DNA of 64,000 nucleotides. It comes from Latrodectus hesperus (lineage: Eukaryota; Arthropoda; Arachnida; Araneae; Theridiidae). The notes below the pieces were generated by a model. That model ran no database searches, had not been told where the DNA came from, and saw only the letters and a list, made by a program, of their open reading frames with translations. The stretch is from assembly GCA_037975125.1 (NCBI GenBank), contig JAJQOW010000196.1, forward strand, positions 62,001-126,000, in the 5' to 3' direction. Position 1 is the stretch's first letter; each line of letters begins with the position of its first letter. Positions 11,100 to 25,904 of the stretch are shown piece after piece. Position numbers and translations under genes: made by a program.

Positions 11100-12585
11100 A
11101 AAGAGTGGAGATATATAACGAACGAACTACTAGCTCATAAAATACATTAAGTACCCGAAAATTTAGTAATTTTTCCATTTGTGTACAGTATTTAATGCGT
11201 ACAAAATAAAAATATATATTCCAGAAAATAAAGAGAATGGATTTTATAAAAAGAGCTTAATTAACACATTGATCTATTACATTCTTCTTTGTGTATCCAC
11301 ATAAAATAGTAGATTACATTCTCTTAAAATGTGTATTTCCCAATATAATGGGCAAGTCTTCAGCAAAATTGAAATCATTGATTGCACTAATAGTTTCTCA
11401 ATAAAATGCAAACTTCATATGGCTTCCTATATTTAATTTTATATAAGCTGCACAAAATACGCCCTTAGATTTAAGCAATTGTAGTCAAAGAGAGATAATT
11501 AAATTTTAAATAAATTAATTAGAAAACATTTTCTAACGTTTATTCATCTACTTTGGTTTATTTTGTAACCTCTACCCAGAAAACCTTTTCATGGAAATAA
11601 TAAACTCACTCTGTCTCATGTTTAGTTTTAAATATGTTGGGGTAAAATATGGAATGATAATTAAACAAAGTATTGGAATCAAATTGTTTATATTTTATAC
11701 TAAATTAATATTAAGAAATATTTAAACTTTTCCTCATCCTTATCTGGAAAATGTTTTCAAATAAATCATAGCCTCAATTTTTCTAGTTTTACTTAAATTA
11801 GGAAAAATTCCTAATTTATGAACCAAATCTAATAAAATTAAACGAAATAAAATTTTTTGGTTTTCTTTTGTTCATAAATGTGTTAAATAAATCTCTACTT
11901 ATATGACTTTAAAATTGTAAAGTATTGTCAGAGTTTTTGCTTTTAAATTTATAGTATTTTATATATATATATATATATGCATGCCATAAACTGAACGAAT
12001 AAAAACATTTATTATTTAAATTGCTGAATTAAATAACTATAATATAATACTGTTATACTATAATATAATACTGTTATACAATGTGTTATAATTCTTATAT
12101 CACAATAAAGAATACATGATATAGAATACTTACAACTTACACAATACAACAAATCTTACACAATACACTTTTATTTTTTAATATATATTTAGATCAATAT
12201 TTTAATAGATATTCTAGGGAATCGACCTAAAATTATTATCTAAAAACTAAAAAATAAATATTAACAAGCTTAAATTAAGTTATTTCAATGTTATTTTAAA
12301 TTAAGTTATTTCTTAATTCCCTCTATGAGTTCAATGCCACTTTAATAATAATGCTCTAATACTTTTCCTCGTTCTTTGTCGAAATCTATATCGAAGTATT
12401 TTGCATAAAGAATTCGAGATACTGAAAAAAATACAAAACTCTAAAGACATTTATATTATATAATTGGCAGACATGCTTTCTTTAAAAAAGTTAATTATAA
12501 AATGCAGATAGTTTATTTCAAAAGTTTTAAGCATATTTAAGATTATTGGTTGTAAAGGGTTCCCTTATAACGCATTATATTCTAT
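11100..12585. other. No gene; minor repeats
   Basis: AT-rich DNA with a short (TA)n at 11961-11978, a duplicated 21-base word TATAATATAATACTGTTATA near 12038-12080, and repeated TTAAATTAAGTTATTTC near 12270-12315. Confidence 0.55.
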
Positions 12586-12589
12586 GATC

Positions 12590-12950
12590 AAGGCTAGGAC
12601 ACCAACCTTGACTCCAGAATGGTGAGGTTCGAGTCCGAAATTCCGTCAAAGACTCACCGAGTACATGTGATATATGCTGTTAAATCTGTGAAATCGAAAG
12701 TTCTGCGGCTGGTCATTGAGCAGTTACCATGGGTGTAATGGTCTGGAGAAAATTTCCTCTTTCTCCAGATCAAAGCCAAAATTGGGGGATCCTGTAGTAG
12801 TGCCATCTATCGGAGGAGTTTAGAGCAAAGTCGTACTTTCATCTTTGTGGTGTTCTGGTTAAACGAAAGAAACGAAATAAATTCGCATAGCCAACGACAC
12901 AGTGAGCTTGGCTTGTCCAAGTGTCATACGTAACAGCAACAATCTAATCA
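12590..12950 (+). repeat. tRNA-derived SINE, family A
   Basis: Contains a B box (GGTTCGAGTCC, about 12626), then ACTCACCGAGTACATG, TGAAATCGAAAGT, GAGCAGTTACCATGG, GCCATCTATCGG, TTAAACGAAAGA and GAGCTTGGCTTGTCCAAGTG, and ends TAACAGCAACAATC. All these words recur in the full-length copy at 39022-39396 on the other strand. The A-box end is degraded. Confidence 0.85.
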
Positions 12951-12959
12951 AGATTTATT

Positions 12960-13417
12960 GGTGAACTTAATTATTAATAGAATAACGTATGCGGTTTTGT
13001 TCTTCCCTCGGTGATTTTGTTCCTTATCTTTTTCTTTGTTTGATGGATAAACATAGCAGATGGATTTCACAGGGCTAATGTACTCAACGTGGTTACATTT
13101 TTAGGTTTATAATTTCCATAATTTTTCAGTAAAAATTATTCAGCAGATAAGAATGGCTGACTTTAAATCGCTAAAAATGTCTCCTTCCGATTTTAAACAT
13201 GAAAGACTATTCAATATTTAGGAATAAAAATAACTTTATAGTACTTTTTGAAGTTTAAGAAAGTTGTAGCTCTATAATACGTTTTTTCAAAATAAGAGCC
13301 AAGCACTTTGATTAAAATATTTGTGTGTACACATTGTACTATCAGCTAAAAAGTACTAGAATTTATTAATTTATGATTTTTATGTTAAGACTTTAAGAAA
13401 TATTTTTTTTAAATCTT
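12960..13417. other. No recognisable feature
   Basis: AT-rich spacer between two oppositely oriented family A SINEs. Confidence 0.5.
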
Positions 13418-13425
13418 ATGTTATT

Positions 13426-13634
13426 GTTGTTGTTTTTACTTGTGACACTGGGACAAGCCAAGCTCACTGGCTGACGGCTATGTGACATTGAGTCAGATGG
13501 ATGCATCTTTCGCTTAACCAGAGCTCCACGAAGGTGAAAGAGCGTCTTTGCTTTAATACTCTTTCGATAGATGGCGCCACCAAAGGATTTCCTCCCACAA
13601 TTTTGACTTTGATCTGGAGGGAGATGAAATTAAA
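13426..13634 (-). repeat. tRNA-derived SINE, family A, 5'-truncated
   Basis: On the plus strand it starts with the tail complement TTGTTGTTTTTACTTGTGAC and runs through GACAAGCCAAGCTCACTGGC, TTTCGCTTAACCAG, CGAAGGTGAAAG and CGATAGATGGCGCCACC. It lacks the tRNA-like head. An 8-bp direct repeat, ATGTTATT, at 13418-13425 and 13635-13642 is a plausible target duplication. Confidence 0.8.
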
Positions 13635-13644
13635 ATGTTATTAA

Positions 13645-15630
13645 TTACATGTGTTCATTTTAAAATGAATATAAAGCGTGAGAAAAAAATTTGATGTGAT
13701 AATCTCGACTGTTAAAAGAAACAATATTTTCATAGTGCAACTTCTTTATATATAGCACTAAACTTTCTAAATCATTTTTGCTCATAAAAAAAATACTAAA
13801 TATTTAAAATGATCAAGAATAATGTTTGATAAATATGTATTGCAACATAACTCTACTTTCTTGATAACAGTCAATTTTTCAAAATGTTGTCTCCTTTATA
13901 AATAAAAACTTCAATCTTAAAACTATGATAGATATTTAATTAGAAAAATTGGACACTGTATTATTACTCTAAAATTATTTAAAAAATCATGGAAAATATG
14001 TATATAGATGTGTGGAAACGTTAAATCAAATTTATCGGCATTGTCACCAAACTTAAATTTATACATCACATATGATGTATTAGTACATGTTTTTATATTT
14101 GCGTGCGAATTAACTATATTTTGCGTAAAAGCATGAGAACATAGAAAAAATATGTGTTTTTCAATGCCATTTTATTCAATGACACTTAAACAAAAAATAA
14201 TGCAATGTTTAGCAAAAAAGTGGCGTATCTTATTTCGATACGTAAAGATATATTGTTTTGATATCACTCGTACGCAGCTTATTTCAAAGTGTGTATGTGT
14301 GTTCTTTTATATAAAATGAGTAGGATTTCTGTCTGCACAAAACACATTAAAAATCTACAAATATTTTGTGTTATGGTAAAATATAAAATGCTAAAGAAGG
14401 AACAGTGTCAAGTTGATGTAATTCTAATGAGATTTGGAAAGAATCAAGCTATCATCTCTATTTATTTTATATTTATCATCATTTTTGGCAATATCTGTGT
14501 CAATGTCTATATCCATTATCAAATAACGAACCGCCTTTGAATGATATTTCAAAAGTTTTTCATCAACATAATACCTGTATAGTCATAATAGATGAAATAG
14601 AAACAAAATATGTTGGTGCTAAAGTAAAATGTAACTTACAGATGAAAGTAATTAGAAAAGAAAATATGATAAAAATTGAAGCAATAATAATGTTAACTTG
14701 TGTTAAATAATTTTTTTTATAGAATATTGCTTAAAATTAAAATGCATCTTTAATACTTGACATCTAGAGAAAGATTTTGAATGATTTTGTTGCGAAATAT
14801 AGCATGATGTTTGATAGAATAATCAAAAATGTACGTTTTACATTTTAGTATTTATGTACATTTGTATTTTAGCATTATTAACAAGCTATTTGGTTATGAG
14901 CCCAATCTTATAGCTGTTGTTATAACACCAACATATTTCCCTGAATCCTGAGACTCAATCCTGACAATCAAAGCTGGGATCTACCAGTTTGAGATGGAAA
15001 CTGCCAGGTGAGAATCTTCATAATTTACAATCAGTGACCAAGCAGAAAATCCCCGATACTCCTAGAAATATCATTTAACTCGGAAGACATTGCGATCATG
15101 AATGTGCCCCAGCCTCTTCTAGTGATGGATTTTCGATTCAAGTAGAATTCTTATTCATTACCTTCCAAAACTACAACAATTCCCTAACCAACCAGATTTC
15201 CATATCCTTTCCCAGTCCTACAGTAAAATGTCTTGTAGAATTCGATGCATCACTTCTTCGATTAAGAAACATTCGGAAATTCAAAAAAATGGGCAGTAGC
15301 ACTTTCTTCTCGTTATCGCTTTTGCTTTTGACAAAAACCAAGATACATAAAAACTTCATTGAAGATGCCTCATAGAACCGTATATAGAACCGTATATATG
15401 CAAAATAAAACTTTTTCTATTAAAAGAAACTGATTTTATGTTTTAATTATTAATGTCACTTTTATTTTCACATGTGTTTTTATTATTTTGATTGAACTGT
15501 ATTCCCCAAAAGAATTTCTTCGTTACTTCCAAAATGAAAATATAATATTAATAATTAAACATCGTAAAGAAATTAAGAACGATACATTTTTTAGTTCTTA
15601 ATAAATTGCGTATTTGTTTACATTTGCATA
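13645..15630. other. No recognisable gene
   Basis: AT-rich with one patch of more balanced composition (about 14925-15260) in which I could not recognise any family. Open frames at 14289-14540 and 15171-15359 lack motifs. Confidence 0.5.
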
Positions 15631-15632
15631 TA

Positions 15633-16411
15633 CAGGGTGATCTTTTTTAAAGTGACAGTGTTTGGATCGCCCTGTAGCACGATCTTATATAGCTGAAATG
15701 ACACCAAACTTGGTATTTAGACTAATCAAAGCATGAAAAAAAAGATTCCGTAAAAAAAAAATCAGTTCCAAAATTCACAGCTAGGACATTTTGTGGCGCT
15801 GCTTTAGCTTACAATAATCATACTTAGTATAAAACATGAGTATCAAAGAAAAACGCAAATGTTGTACAATGACAGTACCTGTAATATGGGCTATAAAAGC
15901 AAGTAATAGACAGCTCCGACAAATAATCTCAGCTGAAGTAAACGACCTCCAGTGGCCATGCCTCTCACGTTACCGGAACGTGCGTATATGTTGATGGAGT
16001 ATCAAATTTGTCTATTCTAAAGGACAACATAACAAAGACAATGCGGGATATTTCTCGTGATATGTTACGTACGGCTGTGGAGAATGTTGTGCACAGAATG
16101 CACGGTCTTATTTCTGAGAAAGGTGCTCACATTGAATGTGGTGTAATTCCTCACCGGGGAAGTTAACTTAGTAAATAAACATTAATAATTTAAATGTATG
16201 ATTATAAGTGTTAGTATTTTTATTTTATCACATTTTATACATTATAAAGCGCCACAAATTGCTCTAGCGGTGATTTTCGGAACTAATTTTTTTTACGCAA
16301 TCTTTTTTCCCGTGCTTTGATTAGTCTAAATACCAAGTTTGGCGCCATTTTGGCTGTTAGATTGCGCTACAGGGTGTTCCAAACACTGCAACTTTAATAA
16401 AGATCACCCTG
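15633..16411 (+). mobile_element. Deletion derivative of a Tc/mariner-type element
   Basis: The ends read CAGGGTGATC on both strands, flanked by TA (15631-15632 and 16412-16413). The inverted repeats are about 170 bases long: words such as CAAACTTGGTATTTAGACTA and TTGTGGCGCT appear at 15710-15800 and inverted at 16248-16345. The centre keeps only the two ends of a transposase gene. TA targets and the C-terminal resemblance to the element at 54.6-56.2 kb place it in the Tc1/mariner superfamily. At 779 bp it is non-autonomous. Confidence 0.85.
15958..16168 (+). pseudogene. Transposase relic, N- and C-terminal ends joined
   Basis: From ATG at 15958 the translation begins MPLTLPERAYMLMEYQ, like the N-terminus of a Tc/mariner-type transposase, and stops after about 20 codons. 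In another frame (about 16040-16168) it continues with RDMLRTAVENVVHRMHGLIS and GAHIECG, matching the C-terminal end of such transposases (compare the residues before the HIEHLL end of the 54.8-kb element). The whole catalytic core is missing between them. Confidence 0.7.
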
Positions 16412-16413
16412 TA

Positions 16414-18344
16414 GTTTAAAGGTTATTACCACTCTTAGATAATATTGCTAAATGTCATAATTCGGGTAAAACAATACAGGTGTTGGTTTTAACTGTCAAA
16501 TCTATAGATCTACATATGTGCATCTCTCACCTCAATTCATATAAATAATTCGAGATTCGATTCTATGATGGTAGAAAACGGGTAATTTGACTTGATATAA
16601 AATCAAGAAAACATACTGAGATTTAATCGTAATCGTAAGAATAATTTACATGCCTTTTCTGCTCAAATTTGAATATAAACTGAAGGACTGGATTGATAAA
16701 ATTCTTGTTACGATACCATTTCAGTGACCAATAGTTATTGACAATTGAAGTAAGAAACTTTATTTCTGTTTTGTCTTTTTTTATCTGTCAGATAAATATT
16801 TAGAAAATTCCTAATTTTCAGTTCCGACAGTATACGAATGTAATGTATTGAAAATTACTTCTATAGCGGAATAGAAATATGAATAAAACATTTAAGATTA
16901 TAGCATATGGCAACTTTAATTATTCAAGCTGTCAATTATGAGAGACAATTTTTGAAAACTAATAAAGCTACTCATTTAATAATATGTTTAATTTTTGATG
17001 ACAATTAATATTACCTCCTTAAGCTATTATTTCACTTTTTGTTGCACCATATGTATTTTCGTATTTTCAGAATGAAAATTCAGAATTTTATATTGATTTC
17101 TTGCAACATTATGACTGGAACATTCCGGTTAATGCATATTAGTTAGGATTGTTTTTGCAACAGCGTATGTGGATAGTCAATCATCATAAAATTGTTATAA
17201 GATTATTTTTTCAGTGTTTGTGCTAGAACTTTTAAAATTATTTTTCACAGAACACGTTGCAATTAATAGCATTTATATTTCATAAAGATAGTTAAGGAAT
17301 TTTAAAACTTTCACTGTGTATCAACATGTTTAAAACATGCTCTGTTTGTTTTATAATAGTGAAAGAATTAGAAAATATGTATTTTGTTTATTTACTCTTC
17401 AATAGGTAACTGGTGATGGTCTGTGATGAAAGCCTGAAAAATCACTCAAAAAATGACTTGTTGACTGAATCGAGAAAAGTGTAATACCATCAATTCTCTT
17501 ATTTTGATCCTAGTATTGAATCTAAACCTATCTAAACAATTGGCCACAACTCATTACTCATTTATATAACAACAAGATTTATCGATGATGATACTGAACA
17601 TTTAATTTTTCATGATGAAGAACATGATATTAACTTCTTACTTGATATAAGGAACAGGTATTCTCAAATTTCAATTATATGAAACAAACAAGGAAGTATT
17701 CCACTTTTGGGAAATGCTGAAAGAAGGTCCCTTGATATTATGAAAAAAGAAAATTATGTCACAAAATATCTACAATACTTTTTCTTAATATTTTCCGTGA
17801 GGACATTTTCAAAAGATAGAATGCCTGATTCATGAGACTAAAAGGATGGAACTCAAAACTTCTGAAATATCCGTTTTGACAATTATATTTGCACAAAACA
17901 GAAAAACAAGATTCATTTTGCGTTTTTTTTACAAAAATAATAACAAATCTTTCATAGCAATTCCAATAAGAACATTTACCTTTTCCTACCATGTACAAGG
18001 AATAACTCTTGAAAAATTTTTCTTGGCTTCTTTGGCGACATTTTAATAATCGAGCATCATATTTTATATAGGATGTTAATAAAATTATTGTTGTTGGAGA
18101 TTCTGATCTAAGGAAGGGTGACAAAAATGCTAAGAACTTCTTTAACATTGATTAATATTAGAATTTAATATTTTACGCTTAATTTAATATTACACTACAA
18201 TTTAATATTATATTCATATTTTGAAAATATTTTCAGTAAAAACTACATTTTTTTCTTTAAATTAATGAGGAAAATGAATCCAAAAAATTTCGCTTAGGAT
18301 ATTCTTTAGACCAAAGCAGAAAATTAGGCAGAAATGTACTTATA
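16414..18344. other. No recognisable gene
   Basis: AT-rich. A 129-codon minus-strand frame (17759-18148) and a 66-codon plus-strand frame overlap; neither shows a motif I can name. Slightly higher complexity at 17400-18150 could hide an old element. Confidence 0.4.
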
Positions 18345-18353
18345 GTCACCAAT

Positions 18354-18944
18354 CTTCTTCTTAACTGGCGTTACAGCCTTATGCAGGCCTTAGCCTCCAA
18401 TACGACCTCCTTCCACTTTTCCTACTTCAGAGCCAAATTTTTCCAATTCTTTATCTTCATTGTCTCCAGGTCCTTTTCCACATTATCAATCCATATTTCT
18501 CTGGGTCTCCCCTTCTTCTTGCTATTGAATAATTTACCCTTTGTTATCCTTTTTATGATATTTTTTCATCTCTGCGGTGTACGTGGCCAAGCCATCGTAT
18601 TCTTTGTGCTTTAATGAATCTCACTATGTCTTTGTTTCTCACTAGGTGCATTCATTCTTTATTATTTCTTCTGATCCATACACCGTTTTCAATCCTTGAT
18701 CCATAGATTTTCCTTAAAATTTTACATTCAAAAATTCTAATATATTCCGAGTCCCTTACATTCAATGTCCATGTTTCTCCGGCATATGTAACGATTAGTC
18801 TAATGAGGGTTTTATTGATTTGCAGTTTTGTTTTTCATGATATCAATCTATTATTAAATAACTTTTTATTTGCGTAGAAAGCTCTATTACCAGCTTGCTC
18901 TCTCTCGCATATTTCATATTGTAGACTGTTGTCGTTGCAAAATT
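18354..18944 (-). mobile_element. 5'-truncated RTE-like LINE
   Basis: On the minus strand the translation, with several frame breaks, gives LIVTYAGETWTL, YIRIFECKILRKIYG, RIRWLGHVHRRDE, RGRPREIWIDNVEKDLE and KWKEVVLEAKACI. The GHV and RGRP-W blocks are the C-terminal region downstream of reverse transcriptase in RTE-type endonuclease-reverse transcriptases. The tail is GAAGAAG on the minus strand. A perfect 9-bp target duplication, GTCACCAAT, lies at 18345-18353 and 18945-18953, which fixes both boundaries. The copy is 591 bp, 5'-truncated and non-functional. Confidence 0.85.
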
Positions 18945-18954
18945 GTCACCAATA

Positions 18955-19618
18955 ATATAATAAATAAAAGCACATAAGTCGTTTTTAAATTTAATGAGAT
19001 GTTTCAGATATCAATAAATTATTCTCTATTTTGTTGAATTGTCTTAAAATAAAAAAATGCTAAAAATAAAAATAAAGTTATTAAAAGAAAATCATAAGCG
19101 TACTAATATAGAAGAGAAATACTGCTAAATCATATTTTAGCACCACAGATAACAAAATTAGTAGCTGTAGTGAAAAGCAGCTGGCAAAGAGGCATCGTGT
19201 GTTTGCTTAAAATAACGTGACTTAAGCTCAGCTTTTCAAGTGTGGATTCATTATTTCTTCAGCACTTGAAAGCATAGGTATTTTTGAATAAATTACAGGC
19301 TCGCGTGCGTGTCTGGTATTTGATGTTCGAAGACACTGGAGATGATATAAATGAGCTCGAAATTGTGTAACTAAATTTCTTCTTTGAATGTAATTTATAT
19401 CTGATGGTTTTCATACACTGTACATACATGTATATGCGGAAGAAATGTGATTATAAAATTCTATAAAGAGAAAAACATGTTTTACTGAAGTATTTTTAAA
19501 TGCATTGCAGCAAAAACATATTGTCATCGCAAAATTCAACCTTGATAACTAATTATTTTAAGGTCAGATCTTGTCAAGTTTTGGTCAACATTTAAATTCT
19601 GTCATATATACTTTCACA
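18955..19618. other. No recognisable feature
   Basis: AT-rich sequence between two LINE fragments; nothing coding. Confidence 0.5.
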
Positions 19619-19629
19619 AATAGCTTTCA

Positions 19630-19995
19630 GGGGACTACGGAAAAAATGGTGTCTATCGGAGTTTAATCTTGACCGTGGTATCACCTCTATCATTAGCAGA
19701 ATGTGGACTGGGCACATGAGGGTATGAAAATCATGCCCGACGGATCTAGAACCTATGCAGAATGCAGGCATTGCACAGGAGTTCCACTGGATCTGAGGCA
19801 TCTCCTCAACTGCATCTCTGCTGCCTCGACCCTCTTCACCAACGACCCCAACTGCTGCCATGACACCCTTTATACGGAAAAAGCTGAAGATGTGGCCAGG
19901 GCAGTGCTCCATGGGTTTGGTCCCATATGACTAGTCTTTTTTTACCTTTTCTTTTTTTTTCTTTCTTTTTGCACTTGTCACACGACAGCAACAAC
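19630..19995 (+). mobile_element. 5'-truncated LINE, 3' end with C-terminal domain
   Basis: The frame from about 19703 to 19930 reads GMKIMPDGSRTYAECRHC, then HLLNC, LYTEKAEDVARAV and HGFGPI before a stop. The CxxC-HxxxC knuckle and the following helix are the C-terminal end of a non-LTR retrotransposon polyprotein (a subfamily different from the copies at 9.7, 23.6 and 47.3 kb). The 3' tail ends CGACAGCAACAAC. Near-perfect 11-bp direct repeats AATAG(C/T)TTTCA at 19619-19629 and 19996-20006 delimit the insertion. Confidence 0.8.
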
Positions 19996-20009
19996 AATAG
20001 TTTTCAATG

Positions 20010-20615
20010 TTCTTGGCGTCAAATGACGTATCGTGAACGTGGTGGTTCTTCAAAAAGTTTCAAAAGGGTGGCTTCAAGTATTTTAATAATGCTCTATCTT
20101 TTTTTTTTTTTTGGTAAATTAAGCGGTTTTGGGGCATTGACTCAACTAGTCGTTGATTGTCTTTTGAAGAAATATTCATTCATGCTGTTTCTGCAACCAA
20201 TTGTAAATGCAAAAATGAGCTTGCCGATGCATATTTTTACATCGGCAATCCCAAAACTCAGTTATGATTAAGGGGATTTATTTTTGGCGATTCTCTCATT
20301 AGAACTGAACTCATTCTTAACCCGATCATGAATGATTATTTCCCCGATACCATGGTACATTTTTATTTTAAGCAAGGAACTTCATGTAACTAAATAAAAA
20401 TAGGTTTTTCAGTCATTTGCTTTTATACATAAAGTATTTAAATAGATAAAAGAGGCATCTCAAATAGCTGAAAATATCATTTTCTATAAATGAGTAGCTC
20501 TGTCTAGACCAAATGACAATCCCTATGTCTTATAAAAACAGTATAAAGCAGTATGGATTTTTCATTACCTTGTAAAATGTTTGTTGTCAGCTTCAATGTA
20601 TTTCCACGTGTTATT
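20010..20615. other. No recognisable feature
   Basis: AT-rich, one T run near 20100; the 114-codon frame at 19927-20271 begins in the LINE 3' tail and has no motif. Confidence 0.5.
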
Positions 20616-20635
20616 GAATTAGACAAGCATCTTCA

Positions 20636-20965
20636 CTTGAATTAGACAAGCAGTTCTTACAAACTGGAATCGTAACTCATCCGTACTCGCCCCATTATTC
20701 CAATCAAGTCCTACAGATTTATTCACAAAGCTAGCTGTGACACTGGGTAATTTAATGGCAAGGGAATTCAAGTCGTTAATTTTGTTCACTTGAATTAGAC
20801 AAACATCTTCTCTTGAATTAGACAAGCAATTCTTACAAACTGGAATCGTAACTCATCCGTACTCGCCATATTATTCCAATCAAGTCCTACAGATTTATTC
20901 ACAAAGCTAGCTGTGACGCTCTGGGTAATTTAATGGCAAGGAAATTCAAGTCGTTAATTTTGTTG
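20636..20965. repeat. Tandem duplication, 176-bp unit, 2 copies
   Basis: The word CTTGAATTAGACAAGCA starts at 20636 and 20812. The units agree closely through AACTGGAATCGTAACTCATC, CTACAGATTTATTCACAAAG and AATTCAAGTCGTTAATTTTG; the second ends near 20965. A partial third start (TTGAATTAGACAAGCATCTTC) precedes the first unit. Confidence 0.9.
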
Positions 20966-21192
20966 ACATTTTTAATCAATAGCCAATCACTGCTGTATAT
21001 TTCTAACTAATAAACCAATTACTAATGAATTTTACTATTAAACAAAAATAGTCTTCTCTGTATGAAAAACACAATAGCTCTTTACTGTATTTCCACAATG
21101 CTCAGATTTTGATTTAGGGGACTCCATTAAAGAATTAAATTTACGAATAATTCGTGAAAAAGAACACTTCATATGTCTAATGGATATTTAAC

Positions 21193-23602
<2,410 letters not shown>

Positions 23603-23615
23603 ATGATATATTGGA

Positions 23616-23851
23616 AGATTTAAAAGTGGACATTTAAGATCTCAGTGTTAGAATAACTGGAAAAAGACCTTTCCTATCTGCGTGACGTGTCGCAGAGAAC
23701 AGGTGACTCCTGATCATATTTTGGGTTGTCTGGGGCTTTCCAGACTAGATTTATATAGAAAACCAATCATGATTTTGGACTTTTTGAGAGTGAATAAATT
23801 CATAGACCTAATTTAGCTCTGCTGAACCAGGAGATAAGTAACAACAACAAC
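23616..23851 (+). mobile_element. 5'-truncated LINE, 3' end
   Basis: The translation reads CVTCRREQVTPDHILGCLG then LDLYRKPIMILDFLRVNKF and LI before a stop, followed by a short untranslated region and GATAAGTAACAACAACAAC. This is the terminal knuckle and helix of the LINE polyprotein. A perfect 13-bp target duplication ATGATATATTGGA at 23603-23615 and 23852-23864 shows a bona fide, severely 5'-truncated insertion of 236 bp. Confidence 0.9.
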
Positions 23852-23865
23852 ATGATATATTGGAT

Positions 23866-24865
23866 ATGAAATCAAATTTCAATGAAATATTTTGGAATAA
23901 TAAAAAAGAATAAACTAAATCATTTGATAGTATATATATCTTATAAATCACAGCTAATGTTTTTGGCAGCCACGTTGAAGATAAGCAAACCAAAACCAAG
24001 CTTGAACTTGAAAAAATAGCAATGTTCTATATTAAGTAAAGTTATAAAATCGATGCATTCCACTAAAATATACTTTTGTTTTTAAATAATATGTTAAAAG
24101 GGCTATTGTCATTTAACAAAATTTATTTTTTAAAACAAACCATTTATTAAAAATTAAGAAAAAATACGTGGATATTTTATAAACAAAAAAAAATATAAGC
24201 TTATAGCCAACATTTTATTTGGATTAAATTCTTTAAACTATTAAAAAAGTTTCATACCATTTATCTTGCATTTGCCAAATGAATCTTTGATTATATTAAA
24301 ACAAGAAGCAAAACACTTTTTACGTGTATAAATACAATATCTTTAACGAAAAATATACTACTTTCTCTCTCAGCATATAATTAGAAAACTCAATATAACT
24401 TAATATCACATCTGTATTAATAAATACCATTTAAATAATAAAGATCAAATCTTTTTCCACATAGAAAAATATCACTTTTAAATTTATGTCATAAAAAGTT
24501 GGCGAATATGAAGTGCTTTTTATATCTAGGAAAGAGAGGAAATGCAATGTGATATTTTGAACCAGGGTCAACTGGATATAGTTGATTTCTAAATTAGCCT
24601 AATGCTCTTCATGGATAGGCATTATTTTCAGCATGAAGGTCTTCACTAGGTTTAAGTATAGAACACGGGTCATGAAAACGACACTTTTTTTCTCTGCACT
24701 ATCCAAGTGTCCTTAGTGAACAGCGAATCAACACGAAACAATATCACATGATACCACCCTTTCGATGTAAGCATTTAGGAATAAACATTTCAGAAATGTT
24801 TTTTTTTAATAATATTGGTAATTTTTGCTTTCTGTTTTATGAAATTTTGCCTCAAATTAAGAAAA
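23866..24865. other. No recognisable feature
   Basis: AT-rich, no motif or repeat that I could identify. Confidence 0.5.
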
Positions 24866-24866
24866 A

Positions 24867-25130
24867 GTGCCTCGTCATTTTGAACTATGGTCAGGTGACG
24901 AGGTCATACCTGAGCTGGAACCCTCCTCTCCACATCCACGCCACACCAGCGGAAGGACTTTGGACGTCACATATTAACGTGGACACGTCCCCAACCCACG
25001 GAGTTCCAGCAACCCAGTGAAGGAGAGTACATGGTCACCCTCCCAACCACTGCCCGCGGCAATTGATGCTTCACTTTGCTGAGCTTACGGGAAGCGGCGT
25101 GAAGCTACTGTGCCACTAGAGCTCTAGTTA
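24867..25130 (-). repeat. SINE-like repeat, family D
   Basis: On the minus strand the segment begins GAGCTCTAGTGGCACAGTAG, which has an A-box-like TGGC..AGTAG. It runs through GCTTCCCGTAAGCTCAGCAA, CACTGGGTTGCTGGAACTCC and GAGGAGGGTTCCAGCTCAGG to CTCGTCACCTGACC. The 4.1-kb segment is a diverged relative, and 25577-25620 repeats the head. No clean B box is visible, so tRNA origin is likely but not proven. Confidence 0.7.
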
Positions 25131-25576
25131 TTATGTTAATAATGCCAATGAAGCATACCAAATATTAGTCATTAAATATATTTTTGGTATTTTATTTTTA
25201 ATTTAAGATATTTATTTCGTTCTTAAGAAATGAAGAGTTTCTATAGTGTGTTATTATTATAAGATATTGTATATTTAGATAATCATCCACTCAAATTTTT
25301 AAAAATATTCAATATTAATATGAATATTTAATGCATTAAGCAATTAATAAACCAATTAAAAATATTAATATGAATAAAGATATTAAAGGGAGACTTTAAA
25401 TAAAAAATGTTACTAAAAATAATTCATTTTATTCAGCAAGAGCAATAATTTTGACAAATAAATCAGAGAATTGGAAAGTAAAATTAAATATAAATGTGCA
25501 TCAATTGTACAAAAACGAGCGGTAAGAAAAGTTGAAGAAATACAAAGAATAAAAATAAACATTTCAAAATTTTTAG

Positions 25577-25620
25577 CTTACGGGAAGCGGTGTAAAGCTA
25601 CTGAGCCACTGGAGCTCAAA
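25577..25620 (-). repeat. SINE family D, head fragment
   Basis: The bases GCTTACGGGAAGCGGTGTAA and AGCTACTGAGCCACTGGAGC match the head end of the copy at 24867-25130. An A run follows at 25619-25631. Confidence 0.75.
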
Positions 25621-25740
25621 AAAAAAAAAAATGTGGAATGTGTTTTTCGTCTAAGTTCAATGAGCAGGGGAACTCTTATGAGAGGTGCAAATTAACTTTT
25701 CCAACTAGTATATGCGCAACCATGGATTTCTTTCCATTTT

Positions 25741-25904
<164 letters not shown>

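Noticed and set aside
17759..18148. 129-codon minus-strand open frame
   Set aside because: Lys, Ser and Phe-rich with no motif; an overlapping plus-strand frame is equally plausible. I could not link it to any transposase.
18381..18614. 77-codon plus-strand hydrophobic frame resembling a membrane protein
   Set aside because: It is antisense to the RTE-like coding remnant that has recognisable motifs and a target duplication.
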